This document shows positions 1-8,946 of a stretch of DNA of 64,000 nt, one piece after another. Each line of letters opens with the position of its first letter. Position 1 is the stretch's first letter. A program made the position numbers and the translations under genes. The stretch comes from Streptococcus pseudopneumoniae (GTDB lineage Bacteria; Bacillota; Bacilli; Lactobacillales; Streptococcaceae), in contig NZ_JUQX01000026.1 in NCBI RefSeq assembly GCF_001074565.1, forward strand, positions 62,001-126,000, given 5' to 3'. Under the pieces are notes generated by a model, which was not told where the DNA came from, did not search any database, and saw only the letters and a list, made by a program, of their open reading frames with translations.

Positions 1-379
1 CACATAGGTAGGCCCGTCCAGCTTCCTCATCTGCTAAAATATCAGGATCGATGCCTGTCTCCAAACCAAAGAAGGAATCCGCAAGCCGCAAATCAGCCAA
101 AAGCTCCTGCACCCTCTCATCGGTATAGACCGTATAGACACGGTTCTTACGAAGATTGCTTCTCTGATGGTGTCGAATCTCAGACTTAATCTCATAAAAA
201 TGGAGAAAGGACTCATAAAGGTGACGAGCTAACTTGGCATTTTCAGTCACGACTGACAAGGTTAGGCCCGAACTAGATAGACCGATACTGCCAGACATCT
301 TGATAATGGCCGATAGTTCATAACGACTGAGATGGTGTTGACCAAGAATTTCCTCTTTTACTGCAACTGTGAAACTCAT
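1..379 (-). CDS. whiA: WhiA-family DNA-binding regulator, N-terminal part (cut by window edge)
   Basis: The reading frame starts at an ATG at 379 and runs off the left end, so only about 126 N-terminal residues are visible (beginning [10 protein letters not shown]). WhiA proteins combine a LAGLIDADG homing-endonuclease-like fold with a C-terminal helix-turn-helix; in Gram-positives they affect cell division and metabolism. What is visible belongs to the LAGLIDADG-like half. The start codon overlaps the yvcK stop (ATGA), so the two are translationally coupled. The order rapZ-yvcK-whiA is the conserved Firmicutes arrangement and supports the call. No DNA-binding domain can be judged from this window. 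Confidence 0.9.
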   Translation of the reverse strand, partial: MSFTVAVKEEILGQHHLSRYELSAIIKMSGSIGLSSSGLTLSVVTENAKLARHLYESFLHFYEIKSEIRHHQRSNLRKNRVYTVYTDERVQELLADLRLADSFFGLETGIDPDILADEEAGRAYLC

Positions 380-1353
380 TTTCTCACCTGTATAATCCGC
401 ATCAACTCATCCACAATCAAATCGCCATCATGGAAGGCTCCTCCATTTTCCAAACGAAGGAAATTGGAAGAAATCACACGAGGCACCTGCTTGCAGAGAC
501 CAGCAAAATCATGTTCCACCTGTACCAAATATTCATCGAAACGGTTGGTATCCATGTATTCTCTAGGGACCTTTTCAATATTGACCAAGACTGTATCAAT
601 AAAAGGCCGACCTAAGTGTCGATGGAGGACTTCCACATGGTCACTGTCTGAAAAGTGTTCTGTTTCCCCACGCTGGGTCATGATATTGCAGACATAGGCT
701 ATCTCTGCCTTGGTCTCCAAGAGTGCTTGTCCAATCTCTTCGATCACGATATTGGGTAAAATCGATGTAAAGAGGGAACCAGGCCCCAAGACGATCATGT
801 CACTCTCGAGAATAGTATTGACTACTCGACGGCTGGCTTGGGGTATTTCATCATCCAAGGTATTAGTCACATAAACATGGTCGATCATGCCTGGATGATC
901 TGCAATGTGGCTCTCACCTGCCACCTCAGAACCGTCTCTAAAGACTGCATGTAGCGTCAAAGGGTGGTCACTTGAGGGGTAGATTTTTCCTGTTGTATGG
1001 AAAAAGAGACTTAGTAGCTGCATGGCATTATAAGTAGATCCCTGCATTTCAGAAAGGCCTGCGATGATGAGATTCCCTAGGGGATGACCCGCAAAAGCTC
1101 CAGCTTCTTCTGAGAAACGGTACTGAAAAACCTTCTCATAAAACTTAGGCATATCCGACATGGCTACTAGAACATTGCGAAGATCACCTGGTGGTGTCAG
1201 CTGTTGGATATTCTTTCTTAGCTCACCAGAAGACCCACCATCATCAGCTACCGTTACGATGGCAGCGATATCAACATCCTTTTCCCGCAAACTTTTCAAA
1301 ATGACGGGGATACCAGTTCCTCCACCAATCACCGTTATTTTAGGTTTTCTCAT
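376..1353 (-). CDS. yvcK: YvcK/CofD-like gluconeogenesis and morphology factor
   Basis: 325 residues, typical length for YvcK. The N-terminus carries the glycine-rich nucleotide/sugar-binding stretch GGGTG (about residues 11-15) followed by a DDGGSSG motif, the signature of the CofD/YvcK superfamily. In Bacillus subtilis YvcK binds UDP-sugars, is needed for growth on gluconeogenic carbon sources and influences cell shape; a similar role is inferred here. The ATG overlaps the rapZ stop and the TGA overlaps the whiA start, so the three genes form one tightly coupled operon. Confidence 0.93.
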   Translation of the reverse strand: MRKPKITVIGGGTGIPVILKSLREKDVDIAAIVTVADDGGSSGELRKNIQQLTPPGDLRNVLVAMSDMPKFYEKVFQYRFSEEAGAFAGHPLGNLIIAGLSEMQGSTYNAMQLLSLFFHTTGKIYPSSDHPLTLHAVFRDGSEVAGESHIADHPGMIDHVYVTNTLDDEIPQASRRVVNTILESDMIVLGPGSLFTSILPNIVIEEIGQALLETKAEIAYVCNIMTQRGETEHFSDSDHVEVLHRHLGRPFIDTVLVNIEKVPREYMDTNRFDEYLVQVEHDFAGLCKQVPRVISSNFLRLENGGAFHDGDLIVDELMRIIQVRK

Positions 1354-2240
1354 GAACGGTTTACCGTTTCCTTTCTTCGATCTTTGTCACGATGGCTTTC
1401 ATTGACAGGCCAATTTTTAGCAAGGTCCTCTGCGATTCGTTTGGCAAAGGCCACACTACGGTGCTGTCCACCTGTACATCCCACTGCAATGGTCAAAACA
1501 GACTTACCTTCTTTCTTGTAACTTGGCAAGATCGGCTCAATCAAGGCGAGCAAGTGCTGATAGAAACTTTCAGACTCTTCATGATTCATTACATAGTCAT
1601 AAACTGCTTGATCCTCACCTGTCTGATTACGGAGTTCAGGGAGGTAGTATGGATTTGGCAAGAAACGGACATCAAATACCAAGTCCGCATCGATAGGAAT
1701 ACCATACTTAAATCCAAAAGACATGACCTCTATACGGAAAGACTGGGTTTGTTCTTGGTCCGAAAATTGCTCAGCAATGGTTTTACGAAGTTCACGCGGG
1801 GTAAGTTCTGTCGTATCCACCACATTTTGGCTCATGTTTTTCAAAGGTGCCAAAAGTTCACGTTCCAGCTTAATCCCATCTAAAATTCGACCATCTGCTG
1901 CTAGAGGGTGACTCCGTCTGGTTTCCTTGTAACGGGCTACCAATTCCTTATCTTTTGCATCCAAAAAGAGGATTTTGAAATCCAATTCATCCTGGTTTTC
2001 CAATTCATCCAAAACAGCTTGAATCTCCGAGAAGAAGGAACGACTACGCATATCCACTACCAAGGCCAGTTTGTGGTCATCATCTTTGGTTTCGACCAAC
2101 TGTAAAAACTTTGGCAAGAGGGCTGGCGGCATGTTGTCAATAGTGAAATACCCCAAATCCTCGAAGGACTGAATGGCTACGGTTTTTCCTGCACCACTCA
2201 TCCCTGTCACAATCACTAGGTGAAGTTGTTTTTTTGTCAT
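1350..2240 (-). CDS. rapZ: RapZ/YvcJ nucleotide-binding protein
   Basis: 296 residues. A P-loop, GMSGAGKT, sits at about residues 13-20 and the C-terminal region contains [10 protein letters not shown], the conserved RNA-binding segment of the RapZ family. Gram-negative RapZ controls glmS through small RNAs; the Gram-positive orthologue YvcJ binds and hydrolyses nucleotides and has been linked to competence, with less certain targets. First gene of the rapZ-yvcK-whiA operon; a good AAGGAG-type ribosome site precedes the ATG. A terminator-like hairpin lies just upstream, so transcription is either by read-through from ridA or from a promoter embedded in that 50-bp gap. Confidence 0.93.
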   Translation of the reverse strand: MTKKQLHLVIVTGMSGAGKTVAIQSFEDLGYFTIDNMPPALLPKFLQLVETKDDDHKLALVVDMRSRSFFSEIQAVLDELENQDELDFKILFLDAKDKELVARYKETRRSHPLAADGRILDGIKLERELLAPLKNMSQNVVDTTELTPRELRKTIAEQFSDQEQTQSFRIEVMSFGFKYGIPIDADLVFDVRFLPNPYYLPELRNQTGEDQAVYDYVMNHEESESFYQHLLALIEPILPSYKKEGKSVLTIAVGCTGGQHRSVAFAKRIAEDLAKNWPVNESHRDKDRRKETVNRS

Positions 2241-2255
2241 CTATCTCTCCTTATA

Positions 2256-2284
2256 TCAAAAAAAGTTTGGCAGAGCCAAACTTC
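2256..2284 (-). terminator. Intrinsic terminator after ridA
   Basis: Read on the minus strand, an 8-bp stem (AGTTTGGC/GCCAAACT) with a 3-nt loop is followed by a run of seven T. It lies between ridA and rapZ and would separate, or attenuate, the two transcripts. Confidence 0.8.
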
Positions 2285-2291
2285 AACTAGC

Positions 2292-2672
2292 TTATCCAAT
2301 CTCTGCGATCACTTCAATTTCGACTTTCACATCACGAGGAAGACGTGCAACCTCTACAGCTGAACGAGCTGGGAACTCCTCTTTGAAGGCCGTTTGGTAA
2401 ACCTCATTAAAAGGAACAAAGTCGTTCATATCGCTCAAGAAGCAAGTTGTTTTAACAACGTGATCAAAGTCCGTTCCCGCTTCTGCCAAAATAGCACCAA
2501 TGTTTTTCAAGACTTGTTCTGTCTGTTCCTGGATAGTCTCTCCTACAATCTCCCCAGTTTCAGGAGATAGGGGAACTTGACCGCTTGCAAACAAAAGATT
2601 GCCAACGATTTTCCCTTGAACATAGGGTCCGATTGCTTTTGGAGCTTTGTCTGTATGAATTGTTTTTGCCAT
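2292..2672 (-). CDS. ridA: RidA/YjgF/TdcF family enamine/imine deaminase
   Basis: 126 residues, the usual length of a RidA subunit, which forms trimers and hydrolyses reactive 2-aminoacrylate and other enamines released by PLP enzymes. Family hallmarks visible are the N-terminal KAIGPY segment, LLFASGQVPL, and the C-terminal SAVEVARLPRDVKVEIE with the conserved arginine that holds the substrate carboxylate. It starts 9 bp after the engB stop, so it is likely co-transcribed with clpX-engB and ends at the hairpin around 2256-2284. Confidence 0.93.
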   Translation of the reverse strand: MAKTIHTDKAPKAIGPYVQGKIVGNLLFASGQVPLSPETGEIVGETIQEQTEQVLKNIGAILAEAGTDFDHVVKTTCFLSDMNDFVPFNEVYQTAFKEEFPARSAVEVARLPRDVKVEIEVIAEIG

Positions 2673-2681
2673 TTCTTTCCC

Positions 2682-3269
2682 TCACAATTTTTCTAATATT
2701 GCATCCCAAGCCTGATCCATCCCTGCCTTGCTGACAGATGAAAAGAGGATGAAGTCGTCACTTGGATCAAAGTTTAATTTCTTTTTGATTGCAGATTCGT
2801 GCTTGTTCCACTTACCACGAGGAATCTTATCTGCCTTAGTTGCAACGATGATGACCGGAATTTCATAATACTTGAGAAATTCGTACATCTGCACATCATC
2901 TGCTGATGGGTCATGACGGAGGTCAACCAGACTGACCACTGCACGGAGATTTTCCCGAGTTGTCAGGTACTCCTCAATCATGCGGCCCCACTTTTCACGT
3001 TCCTTTTTGGAAACGCGGGCATAGCCATACCCAGGCACATCCACAAAGCGCATCTTGTCATCAATGTTAAAAAAGTTAAGGAGCTGGGTCTTCCCAGGTT
3101 TCCCTGATGTACGGGCAAGATTTTTGCGGTTGAGCATGGTGTTGATAAAGCTGGACTTCCCAACATTGGAGCGCCCTGCAAGGGCAATCTCTGGCAGGTC
3201 ATCCTGCGGATAGTGGGACTTGTTGGCCGCACTGAGCAAGATTTCTGCATTATGTGTATTGATTTCCAT
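2682..3269 (-). CDS. engB: Ribosome-biogenesis GTPase EngB (YsxC/YihA)
   Basis: 195 residues from the ATG at 3269, chosen because AGAGGTG stands 3-5 nt upstream; a GTG two codons earlier lies inside that ribosome site. G1 motif GRSNVGKS and G3 motif DVPGYGYA are clear, as is the NKXD-like TKADK (G4). EngB is an essential GTPase in 50S subunit assembly. It follows clpX by only 8 bp, the usual clpX-engB pair of Firmicutes. Confidence 0.95.
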   Translation of the reverse strand: MEINTHNAEILLSAANKSHYPQDDLPEIALAGRSNVGKSSFINTMLNRKNLARTSGKPGKTQLLNFFNIDDKMRFVDVPGYGYARVSKKEREKWGRMIEEYLTTRENLRAVVSLVDLRHDPSADDVQMYEFLKYYEIPVIIVATKADKIPRGKWNKHESAIKKKLNFDPSDDFILFSSVSKAGMDQAWDAILEKL

Positions 3270-3277
3270 AGTCACCT

Positions 3278-4510
3278 CTAGGCTGTTTCTAGGATCGGTT
3301 TATCCGTTCCATCAACAGCTTCTTTAGTGATGCGGACCAATTTCACATTTTCCTGACTCGGTACCTCAAACATAACATCCAGCATGGTTTCTTCAATGAT
3401 GGAGCGAAGACCACGCGCACCCGTTTTGCGTTCGATGGCCTTATTGGCAATTTCTTGAAGGGCTTCATCGTCAAATTCCAACTCAACATCGTCATAAGAA
3501 AGCAAGGTTTGGTATTGTTTGACCAAGGCATTTCTTGGTTCTTTCAGGATGCGAACCAAGTCATCGACCGTCAATTGCTCGAGAGCCGCAAAGACAGGCA
3601 AGCGTCCAATCAACTCTGGAATAATACCGAATTTTTGAATGTCTTCCGCGATGATTTCTTGCATGTAGGAGCTATTTTCATCAATCGCCTTGTTATTTTG
3701 TCCGAAACCGATGACTTTTTCACCCAAACGTTGTTTAACGATCTCTTCAATGCCATCAAAAGCACCACCCACGATGAAGAGGATATTCTTGGTATCTACC
3801 TGAATCATCTCTTGTTGTGGATGTTTGCGTCCACCTTGAGGCGGTACACTAGCTACGGTTCCTTCGATGATTTTAAGAAGGGCTTGTTGCACTCCTTCAC
3901 CAGAAACGTCACGTGTGATAGACACGTTCTCGCTCTTCTTGGCAATCTTGTCAATTTCATCTACGTAGATAATCCCACGTTCTGCACGTTCGATGTTAAA
4001 GTCAGCGGCCTGCAAGAGTTTGAGGAGGATATTTTCCACGTCCTCACCCACATACCCAGCCTCAGTAAGAGCTGTCGCATCTGCAATAGCAAAAGGTACA
4101 TTCAAGCTCTTAGCCAAAGTCTGAGCCAAGAAAGTTTTCCCTGAACCAGTTGGACCAATCATCAAGATATTTGACTTCTGCAAATCCACATCTTCTGACT
4201 CTTCACGCGTATCGTGGAAATTGATGCGTTTGTAGTGGTTGTATACAGCTACTGCCAAGGCACGTTTGGCACGATCTTGACCGATAACATAGTGGTTCAA
4301 GATATTGAGGAGCTCGATTGGTTTTGGTACTTCAGACAAGTCTGCCAAGACTTCCTCAGCCAACTCCTCCCGAATGATTTCCTGGGCCAACTCCACACAT
4401 TCATTACAGATAAAAGCGTTGTTCCCAGCGATTATTTTCTTTACTTCTTCTTGGCTTTTGCCACAAAATGAGCAATAAACCATCATATCATTTTTCCTAT
4501 TTGTAGGCAT
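3278..4510 (-). CDS. clpX: ClpX, ATP-dependent unfoldase of the ClpXP protease
   Basis: 410 residues. The N-terminal zinc finger has two CxxC pairs (C13/C16 and C35/C38). Walker A GPTGSGKT is near residue 120, Walker B and DEIDK follow, and the VIGFGQ segment carries the IGF loop that docks on ClpP. The sensor-2 region GARGLRSI is intact. The ATG at 4510 has GGAAGG six bases upstream. ClpX recognises and unfolds substrates for ClpP; clpP itself is not in this window. engB follows within 8 bp. Confidence 0.97.
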   Translation of the reverse strand: MPTNRKNDMMVYCSFCGKSQEEVKKIIAGNNAFICNECVELAQEIIREELAEEVLADLSEVPKPIELLNILNHYVIGQDRAKRALAVAVYNHYKRINFHDTREESEDVDLQKSNILMIGPTGSGKTFLAQTLAKSLNVPFAIADATALTEAGYVGEDVENILLKLLQAADFNIERAERGIIYVDEIDKIAKKSENVSITRDVSGEGVQQALLKIIEGTVASVPPQGGRKHPQQEMIQVDTKNILFIVGGAFDGIEEIVKQRLGEKVIGFGQNNKAIDENSSYMQEIIAEDIQKFGIIPELIGRLPVFAALEQLTVDDLVRILKEPRNALVKQYQTLLSYDDVELEFDDEALQEIANKAIERKTGARGLRSIIEETMLDVMFEVPSQENVKLVRITKEAVDGTDKPILETA

Positions 4511-4541
4511 GATTTCCTTCCATTCTAATTTATCATTCTAT

Positions 4542-4712
4542 CTAAAATAAGTTCATGTAAAAAGCATGAATACTGTTTACCAGATTGGTAAAAGCATTCA
4601 GCCAGAGTAAGGCAGACAGTCCATAGCGCTTCTTACGAAAAGCCTGTGCTCCAGTCAAAATACAGATCACACACAAAAAAGCTGTAAAAAATCCAAATAT
4701 ACTGCGCTCCAT
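4542..4712 (-). CDS. Small two-segment membrane protein coupled to DHFR
   Basis: A 56-codon frame ([10 protein letters not shown] start, FYMNLF end) with two hydrophobic segments, about residues 6-22 and 33-48, separated by a basic turn (RKKRYG). Its ATG shares bases with the DHFR stop codon (TAATG), a sign of translational coupling, and its own stop lies 31 bp before the clpX start, so it bridges dfr and clpX. I recall a homologous small hypothetical protein at the same place in pneumococci. Function unknown; a membrane peptide is all the sequence supports. Confidence 0.75.
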   Translation of the reverse strand: MERSIFGFFTAFLCVICILTGAQAFRKKRYGLSALLWLNAFTNLVNSIHAFYMNLF

Positions 4713-5218
4713 TAGACTTCCTTTCTATCTCGGTATTCGATGGTAAAATCATAGTCGTTTTTCTCATCTCGCTCATAAGATTTTCTTGCTACTGTCTCAA
4801 AACGAGACAAGTCAAACTCCTCAGGGAAATAGGTATCTCCCTCCACCTGAGCATGAATCTGCGTCACGATGATTTCATCTAAATAGGGCTCAAAAGCCTG
4901 AAAAATCTGTTTCCCACCAATGATATAGAGATTTTTTTCCTGACTCTGATACCAAGCTAAAACAGATTTCACATCTTGAAACACTAGCGCACCATCCACG
5001 ACTTCGTCACTGTTTCGTGTCAAAATCAAGGTTTGGCGTTTGGGAAGCAGACGACGCCCCATTCCATCAAAAGTCACTCGTCCCATCAAGATGGCGTGGT
5101 TCAAAGTTGTTTCCTTAAAATGTTGTAATTCTGCTGGCAAATGCCAAGGAAGACGGTCTTCTTTACCAATCACACCTGTTTCATCTTGGGCCCAAATGGC
5201 TACGATTTTCTTTGTCAT
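4712..5218 (-). CDS. folA: Dihydrofolate reductase
   Basis: 168 residues, the streptococcal chromosomal DHFR that reduces dihydrofolate with NADPH and is the target of trimethoprim. Visible hallmarks are the [10 protein letters not shown] start, LPWHLPAE with the catalytic acidic residue (E30), [10 protein letters not shown] and YIIGGKQIF. Residue 100 is isoleucine (YII at 98-100), the trimethoprim-susceptible state; resistant pneumococci typically have Ile100Leu. Residues 69-92 and the C-terminal third differ much more from recalled pneumococcal DHFR than neighbouring proteins do, which argues for a non-pneumococcal allele. Confidence 0.95.
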   Translation of the reverse strand: MTKKIVAIWAQDETGVIGKEDRLPWHLPAELQHFKETTLNHAILMGRVTFDGMGRRLLPKRQTLILTRNSDEVVDGALVFQDVKSVLAWYQSQEKNLYIIGGKQIFQAFEPYLDEIIVTQIHAQVEGDTYFPEEFDLSRFETVARKSYERDEKNDYDFTIEYRDRKEV

Positions 5219-5301
5219 GCTTCCATCCTTTTTATTGATACTACTATTTTATCAAAATTCTCCCAAAAAGGCTGTTTTGAAACGCGCGCAAAAGAGAGAA
5301 A

Positions 5302-5329
5302 AGGAGCAGGCTTCATTTAGCCTGCTCCT
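5302..5329 (-). terminator. Intrinsic terminator after cmk
   Basis: Minus-strand hairpin with an 11-bp stem (AGGAGCAGGCT/AGCCTGCTCCT), 6-nt loop and a T/C-rich tail, a few bases after the cmk stop. Confidence 0.85.
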
Positions 5330-5336
5330 CTCGTCC

Positions 5337-6011
5337 CTAGGACATATATTTTTTTGCTTCTGATTCAATTCTTTCGACTACTTCTTGGATACTTAGTCCA
5401 GTTGTGTCAAGGTAAACTGCATCCTCAGCCTGTTTGAGAGGTGAGGTTTCACGATGACTATCCTTGTAGTCACGCGCCGCAATCTCTTCTTTCAGCGTTT
5501 CAAGGTCTGTTTCAATCCCTTTAGCAATATTTTCCTTATAACGACGCTCTGCTCTTTCTTCAACAGAAGCTACTAGGAAAATCTTAAGTTCAGCTTGTGG
5601 TAAAACAACTGTCCCGATATCACGCCCATCCATCACGGTGCCACCTTGCTGAGCAATCTTCTGTTGGAGAGAGACCAGTTTCTCACGCACTTCTGGAATA
5701 GCCGCAATGCTTGAAACCTGGTTGGTCACTTCATTTTCACGAATAGGATGAGTGATATCCACATCCCCTACAAAAACAAGTTGATCACCTGTTTCTGAAC
5801 GTCCAAAACTAATGGGATGTTGATCAAGCAATTCCAAAAGTTGCTCTACTTTTCCTGCATCCAACTGGTGCTTGAGTGCTATATAAGTCGCAGCACGATA
5901 CATGGCACCTGTATCGAGATAAGTGTAACCAAAATCCTTAGCAATAATCTTTGCGACCGTACTCTTACCACTGGAAGCTGGACCATCAATAGCAATTTGA
6001 ATTGTCTTCAT
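5337..6011 (-). CDS. cmk: Cytidylate kinase
   Basis: 224 residues, normal for bacterial CMP kinase, which phosphorylates CMP/dCMP with ATP. P-loop GPASSGKST is near residues 10-18; [18 protein letters not shown] and [13 protein letters not shown] are the CMP-binding and lid segments. It begins 9 bp after the preceding LysM-type gene and ends at a strong terminator, so those two form a short operon. Confidence 0.96.
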   Translation of the reverse strand: MKTIQIAIDGPASSGKSTVAKIIAKDFGYTYLDTGAMYRAATYIALKHQLDAGKVEQLLELLDQHPISFGRSETGDQLVFVGDVDITHPIRENEVTNQVSSIAAIPEVREKLVSLQQKIAQQGGTVMDGRDIGTVVLPQAELKIFLVASVEERAERRYKENIAKGIETDLETLKEEIAARDYKDSHRETSPLKQAEDAVYLDTTGLSIQEVVERIESEAKKYMS

Positions 6012-6020
6012 TCCCGACTC

Positions 6021-6527
6021 CTATCTTGTCTTGATCACATCACCTGGATTGGCAAACCAAGATCCAGATGACATATGAGAAGGATTCAGAGCTTCTAGCT
6101 GGGCAATGGAAATCCCTGCACGCTGAGCGAGAGCTGCTTCTCCTTCTCCAGGTTGCACAGTAAGCGTTCCTTCTCCATCTGTGTGTTCTTCAGAACTACT
6201 TTCTGAAGGAGTTGATTCAGAAGAAGCTGTTTCTTCTACTTTGCTGCTTGAAGAGGAAGACTCTTCCACTTTTGAAGTGGAACTGCTAGCAGGTGCTGAA
6301 GGATCATAAAAATCCTTCAAGGCAGCCGTGCGGTTGCTTCCTCCAGTAGAAAGGTAAATCAATACGACAACCATTGCTACAACGATTACAAAGAAGAGGC
6401 TAGCTAGAACTGTCAAGACACGATTGGCAACAACACCTTTTCCCTTTTGTTTACGGTGACGACGTTCCGATCTTGATTCTTCCTCATTGTTTTCATAAAT
6501 ATCTTCTTGCCATGGTTCTTTTTCCAT
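6021..6527 (-). CDS. Membrane-anchored protein with C-terminal LysM-like segment
   Basis: 168 residues. A charged cytoplasmic N-terminus rich in E/R/K (1-35) is followed by one transmembrane helix (about 36-60, ending VLIYLS), then a very Ser/Glu-rich extracellular linker (about 75-120) and a terminal LysM-like segment of about 45 residues (TLTVQPGEGEAALAQRAGIS ending NPGDVIKTR). Resembles the SAG1386/EF1546 family of surface-associated proteins. Peptidoglycan binding outside the membrane is inferred from the LysM-like fold. Divergent from the ferredoxin gene upstream. Confidence 0.8.
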   Translation of the reverse strand: MEKEPWQEDIYENNEEESRSERRHRKQKGKGVVANRVLTVLASLFFVIVVAMVVVLIYLSTGGSNRTAALKDFYDPSAPASSSTSKVEESSSSSSKVEETASSESTPSESSSEEHTDGEGTLTVQPGEGEAALAQRAGISIAQLEALNPSHMSSGSWFANPGDVIKTR

Positions 6528-6572
6528 ACCTTACTCCTTGTATTTTTTAAACTTTCTTATTACAATATAAAT

Positions 6573-6776
6573 ATGAAACTCACACTTATACCTGAACGAT
6601 GCATCGCCTGTGGGCTTTGCCAAACCTATTCTGAACTCTTTGATTATCACGATAATGGAATCGTTCGCTTTTATGATGATCCAGTTGAATTACAAAGAGA
6701 AATCACTGAGACCAGCGATGTTCTGGAGGCCATCAAAAATTGTCCTACACGTGCACTTCTAAAAGATCCGTCATAG
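6573..6776 (+). CDS. Single-cluster [4Fe-4S] ferredoxin
   Basis: 67 residues starting MKLTLIPERC. Three cysteines in CIACGLC and a distant NCP cysteine provide four ligands for one [4Fe-4S] cluster, as in Bacillus-type ferredoxins. The ATG at 6573 was preferred to upstream in-frame codons because homologues start at this point; no strong ribosome site is seen (TATAA-rich leader), so expression may rely on a nearly leaderless mRNA. It is divergent from the LysM-type gene with only 45 bp between the two starts. Electron partner unknown. Confidence 0.9.
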   Translation: MKLTLIPERCIACGLCQTYSELFDYHDNGIVRFYDDPVELQREITETSDVLEAIKNCPTRALLKDPS

Positions 6777-6858
6777 TTTAAAAGGGAGATTGATATTGTA
6801 GATTCTTTTTATCACTTTAATCCCTTCATCTACTAGTTTAGCATATTTCTAGGTAAAA

Positions 6859-7824
6859 TTATAGTCTTTTCCGGCTATTTTTTCCTTCAAAAATAGAAAG
6901 GTCACTTTTTTCTTTGACCAGATAGAGTGGTCTTTTTTTGGTCTCTAGATAAATCTTACTGATATACTTGCCTAGAATCCCTATGGTCAGGAGTTGAATT
7001 CCTCCAAGAAAGAGAATAACAGCCATCAGAGAGGTCCAGCCAGATGTCGGATTCCCCAAGATAAGGGTCCGAAATACCACAAAAACAGTCATCATAAAAG
7101 AAATAAAACAAGATAGGAGCCCCGCTACAAAAGCTATACTCAAGGGAAAATCTGAAAAGTTGAGAATCCCTTCAATCGAGTAGAAAAAGAGCTGCCTAAA
7201 ACTCCAACTGGTTTCGCCAGCCTGTCTTTCAACATTTGGATAATCAAGATAGTGCGTTCGAAAACCAACCCAGGCAAAGAGACCCTTAGAAAAACGATTG
7301 GATTCGGTCAAGGCTAAAATAGCATCCACCACAGACCTTCTCATCATCCGAAAATCACGGACACCCGAGGGCAGAGCTACGGGGCTGATTTTTTGCATGA
7401 GGCGGTAAAAGAGATCGGCACAGAAGCTACGAAGGAAGGGTTCTCCCTCCCGACTAGTTCTCCGTGTCCCAACACAGTCTAAGTCTGCATTCTGGTCTAG
7501 TAAGGCCTTCATTTCGAGCAACATACTAGGAGGATCCTGGAGGTCTGCATCCATCACAACCACCAAGTCTCCAGTTGCATGCTGCAAACCTGCATACAGA
7601 GCTGCTTCTTTCCCAAAATTTCGCGAGAAAGAAATGTAATGTACCGCAGGATTTTGCATCCGATAGGCCTTTAGCAAGTCTAAGGTTCCATCGCTAGACC
7701 CGTCATCCACAAAGACATACTCGATCTCTGCTCCCAATTCTGGAAGCAGTGCTTCAACAGACTGATAAAAAAGAGGAAGTACTTCCTCTTCGTTTAAACA
7801 TGGGACAATGATTGAAATCATCAT
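6859..7824 (-). CDS. GtrB/DPM1-like membrane glycosyltransferase, family 2
   Basis: 321 residues from the first of two adjacent ATG codons (7824), one base after the galE stop; the frame is open far upstream inside galE but that part is antisense-frame shadow. GT-A fold signatures: SIIVPCLNEEE, VFVDDGSSDGT and the metal-binding DADLQDP. Two C-terminal membrane helices (about 230-255 and 265-290) match polyprenyl-phosphate glucosyl/mannosyl transferases such as GtrB. It probably loads a sugar onto undecaprenyl phosphate for cell-surface decoration. Coupling with galE suggests a UDP-hexose donor, which is inference. Confidence 0.88.
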   Translation of the reverse strand: MMISIIVPCLNEEEVLPLFYQSVEALLPELGAEIEYVFVDDGSSDGTLDLLKAYRMQNPAVHYISFSRNFGKEAALYAGLQHATGDLVVVMDADLQDPPSMLLEMKALLDQNADLDCVGTRRTSREGEPFLRSFCADLFYRLMQKISPVALPSGVRDFRMMRRSVVDAILALTESNRFSKGLFAWVGFRTHYLDYPNVERQAGETSWSFRQLFFYSIEGILNFSDFPLSIAFVAGLLSCFISFMMTVFVVFRTLILGNPTSGWTSLMAVILFLGGIQLLTIGILGKYISKIYLETKKRPLYLVKEKSDLSIFEGKNSRKRL

Positions 7825-7825
7825 C

Positions 7826-8845
7826 TTAGTCTTCAAATCCATTTGGATGCTTGCTTTGCCAACGCCATGCGTCTTCACACATTTGGGTGATGCTGAGTTC
7901 TGCTTCCCAGCCCAGTTCAGCTTTGGCTTTTGCAGGGTCTGAGTAGCAGGCAGCGATATCACCTGGGCGGCGTTCTACGATGCGGTAAGGAATAGGACGT
8001 CCCACTGCTTTTTCCATATTTTGGATAATTTCAAGAACTGAGTAACCTTTACCTGTTCCAAGGTTATAAACATTAAGACCTGAACCTTTTTGAAGTTTTT
8101 TCAAAGCTGCAACGTGACCTTTGGCTAGATCTACAACGTGGATATAGTCACGAACACCAGTCCCATCTTCCGTATCGTAATCATCTCCAAACACTTGCAC
8201 TTGCTCTAGTTTACCAACTGCTACTTGCGCAACATAAGGCAAGAGGTTGTTTGGAATACCGTTTGGATTTTCTCCCAAGTCTCCACTTTCATGCGCTCCG
8301 ATTGGATTAAAGTAACGAAGCAAGACCACATTCCATTCTGAGTCTGCCTTGTAGATATCCGTCAAAATTTCCTCTAGCATGAGCTTAGTACGACCGTATG
8401 GATTGGTCACTGAAAGTGGGAAATCTTCTAGGATTGGCACTGTATGAGGATCTCCGTAAACTGTCGCAGAAGAACTGAAGATGATGTTCTTACAGTTGTT
8501 TTCTTCCATGGCTTTCAAAAGGCTGACAGTTCCAGCGATATTATTGTCATAGTAGGCAAGAGGGATACGTGTTGATTCACCAACAGCCTTCAAACCAGCA
8601 AAGTGAATGACGCCAGTCGGCTCTTCCTGCTTGAAAATATCTCTGAGGGTATCTGTGTCACGGATATCTGCCTCATAGAAAGGAATCTCAACTCCTGTAA
8701 TTTTTTCAACAACTTCTAAACTCTTACGATTGCTGTTGACAAGATTATCCACCACAACCACTTGATGACCTGCTTGGATCAACTCAATAACAGTGTGTGT
8801 TCCGATAAAACCAGCACCACCAGTTACCAAAATCTTTTCTTGCAT
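7826..8845 (-). CDS. galE: UDP-glucose 4-epimerase
   Basis: 339 residues, typical GalE. NAD-binding GGAGFIGTHT at the N-terminus, the catalytic serine segment FSSSATVYG and YGRTK with the catalytic Tyr/Lys pair. Interconverts UDP-glucose and UDP-galactose. Its stop is immediately followed by the start of a membrane glycosyltransferase, so its product probably supplies surface polysaccharide as well as galactose metabolism. Confidence 0.96.
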   Translation of the reverse strand: MQEKILVTGGAGFIGTHTVIELIQAGHQVVVVDNLVNSNRKSLEVVEKITGVEIPFYEADIRDTDTLRDIFKQEEPTGVIHFAGLKAVGESTRIPLAYYDNNIAGTVSLLKAMEENNCKNIIFSSSATVYGDPHTVPILEDFPLSVTNPYGRTKLMLEEILTDIYKADSEWNVVLLRYFNPIGAHESGDLGENPNGIPNNLLPYVAQVAVGKLEQVQVFGDDYDTEDGTGVRDYIHVVDLAKGHVAALKKLQKGSGLNVYNLGTGKGYSVLEIIQNMEKAVGRPIPYRIVERRPGDIAACYSDPAKAKAELGWEAELSITQMCEDAWRWQSKHPNGFED

Positions 8846-8946
8846 CTTTCTTCCTCGATTCTCGGATTATTTTTTCTTATTTTATCATTTTTGATAGGGA
8901 ATGTCATTTGACATCCTAAACTACCTGCTAAAATTTCAGTAAAATC

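Noticed and set aside
4712-5218. Trimethoprim-resistant DHFR
   Set aside because: Residue 100 is isoleucine, the susceptible state; other differences look like species divergence.
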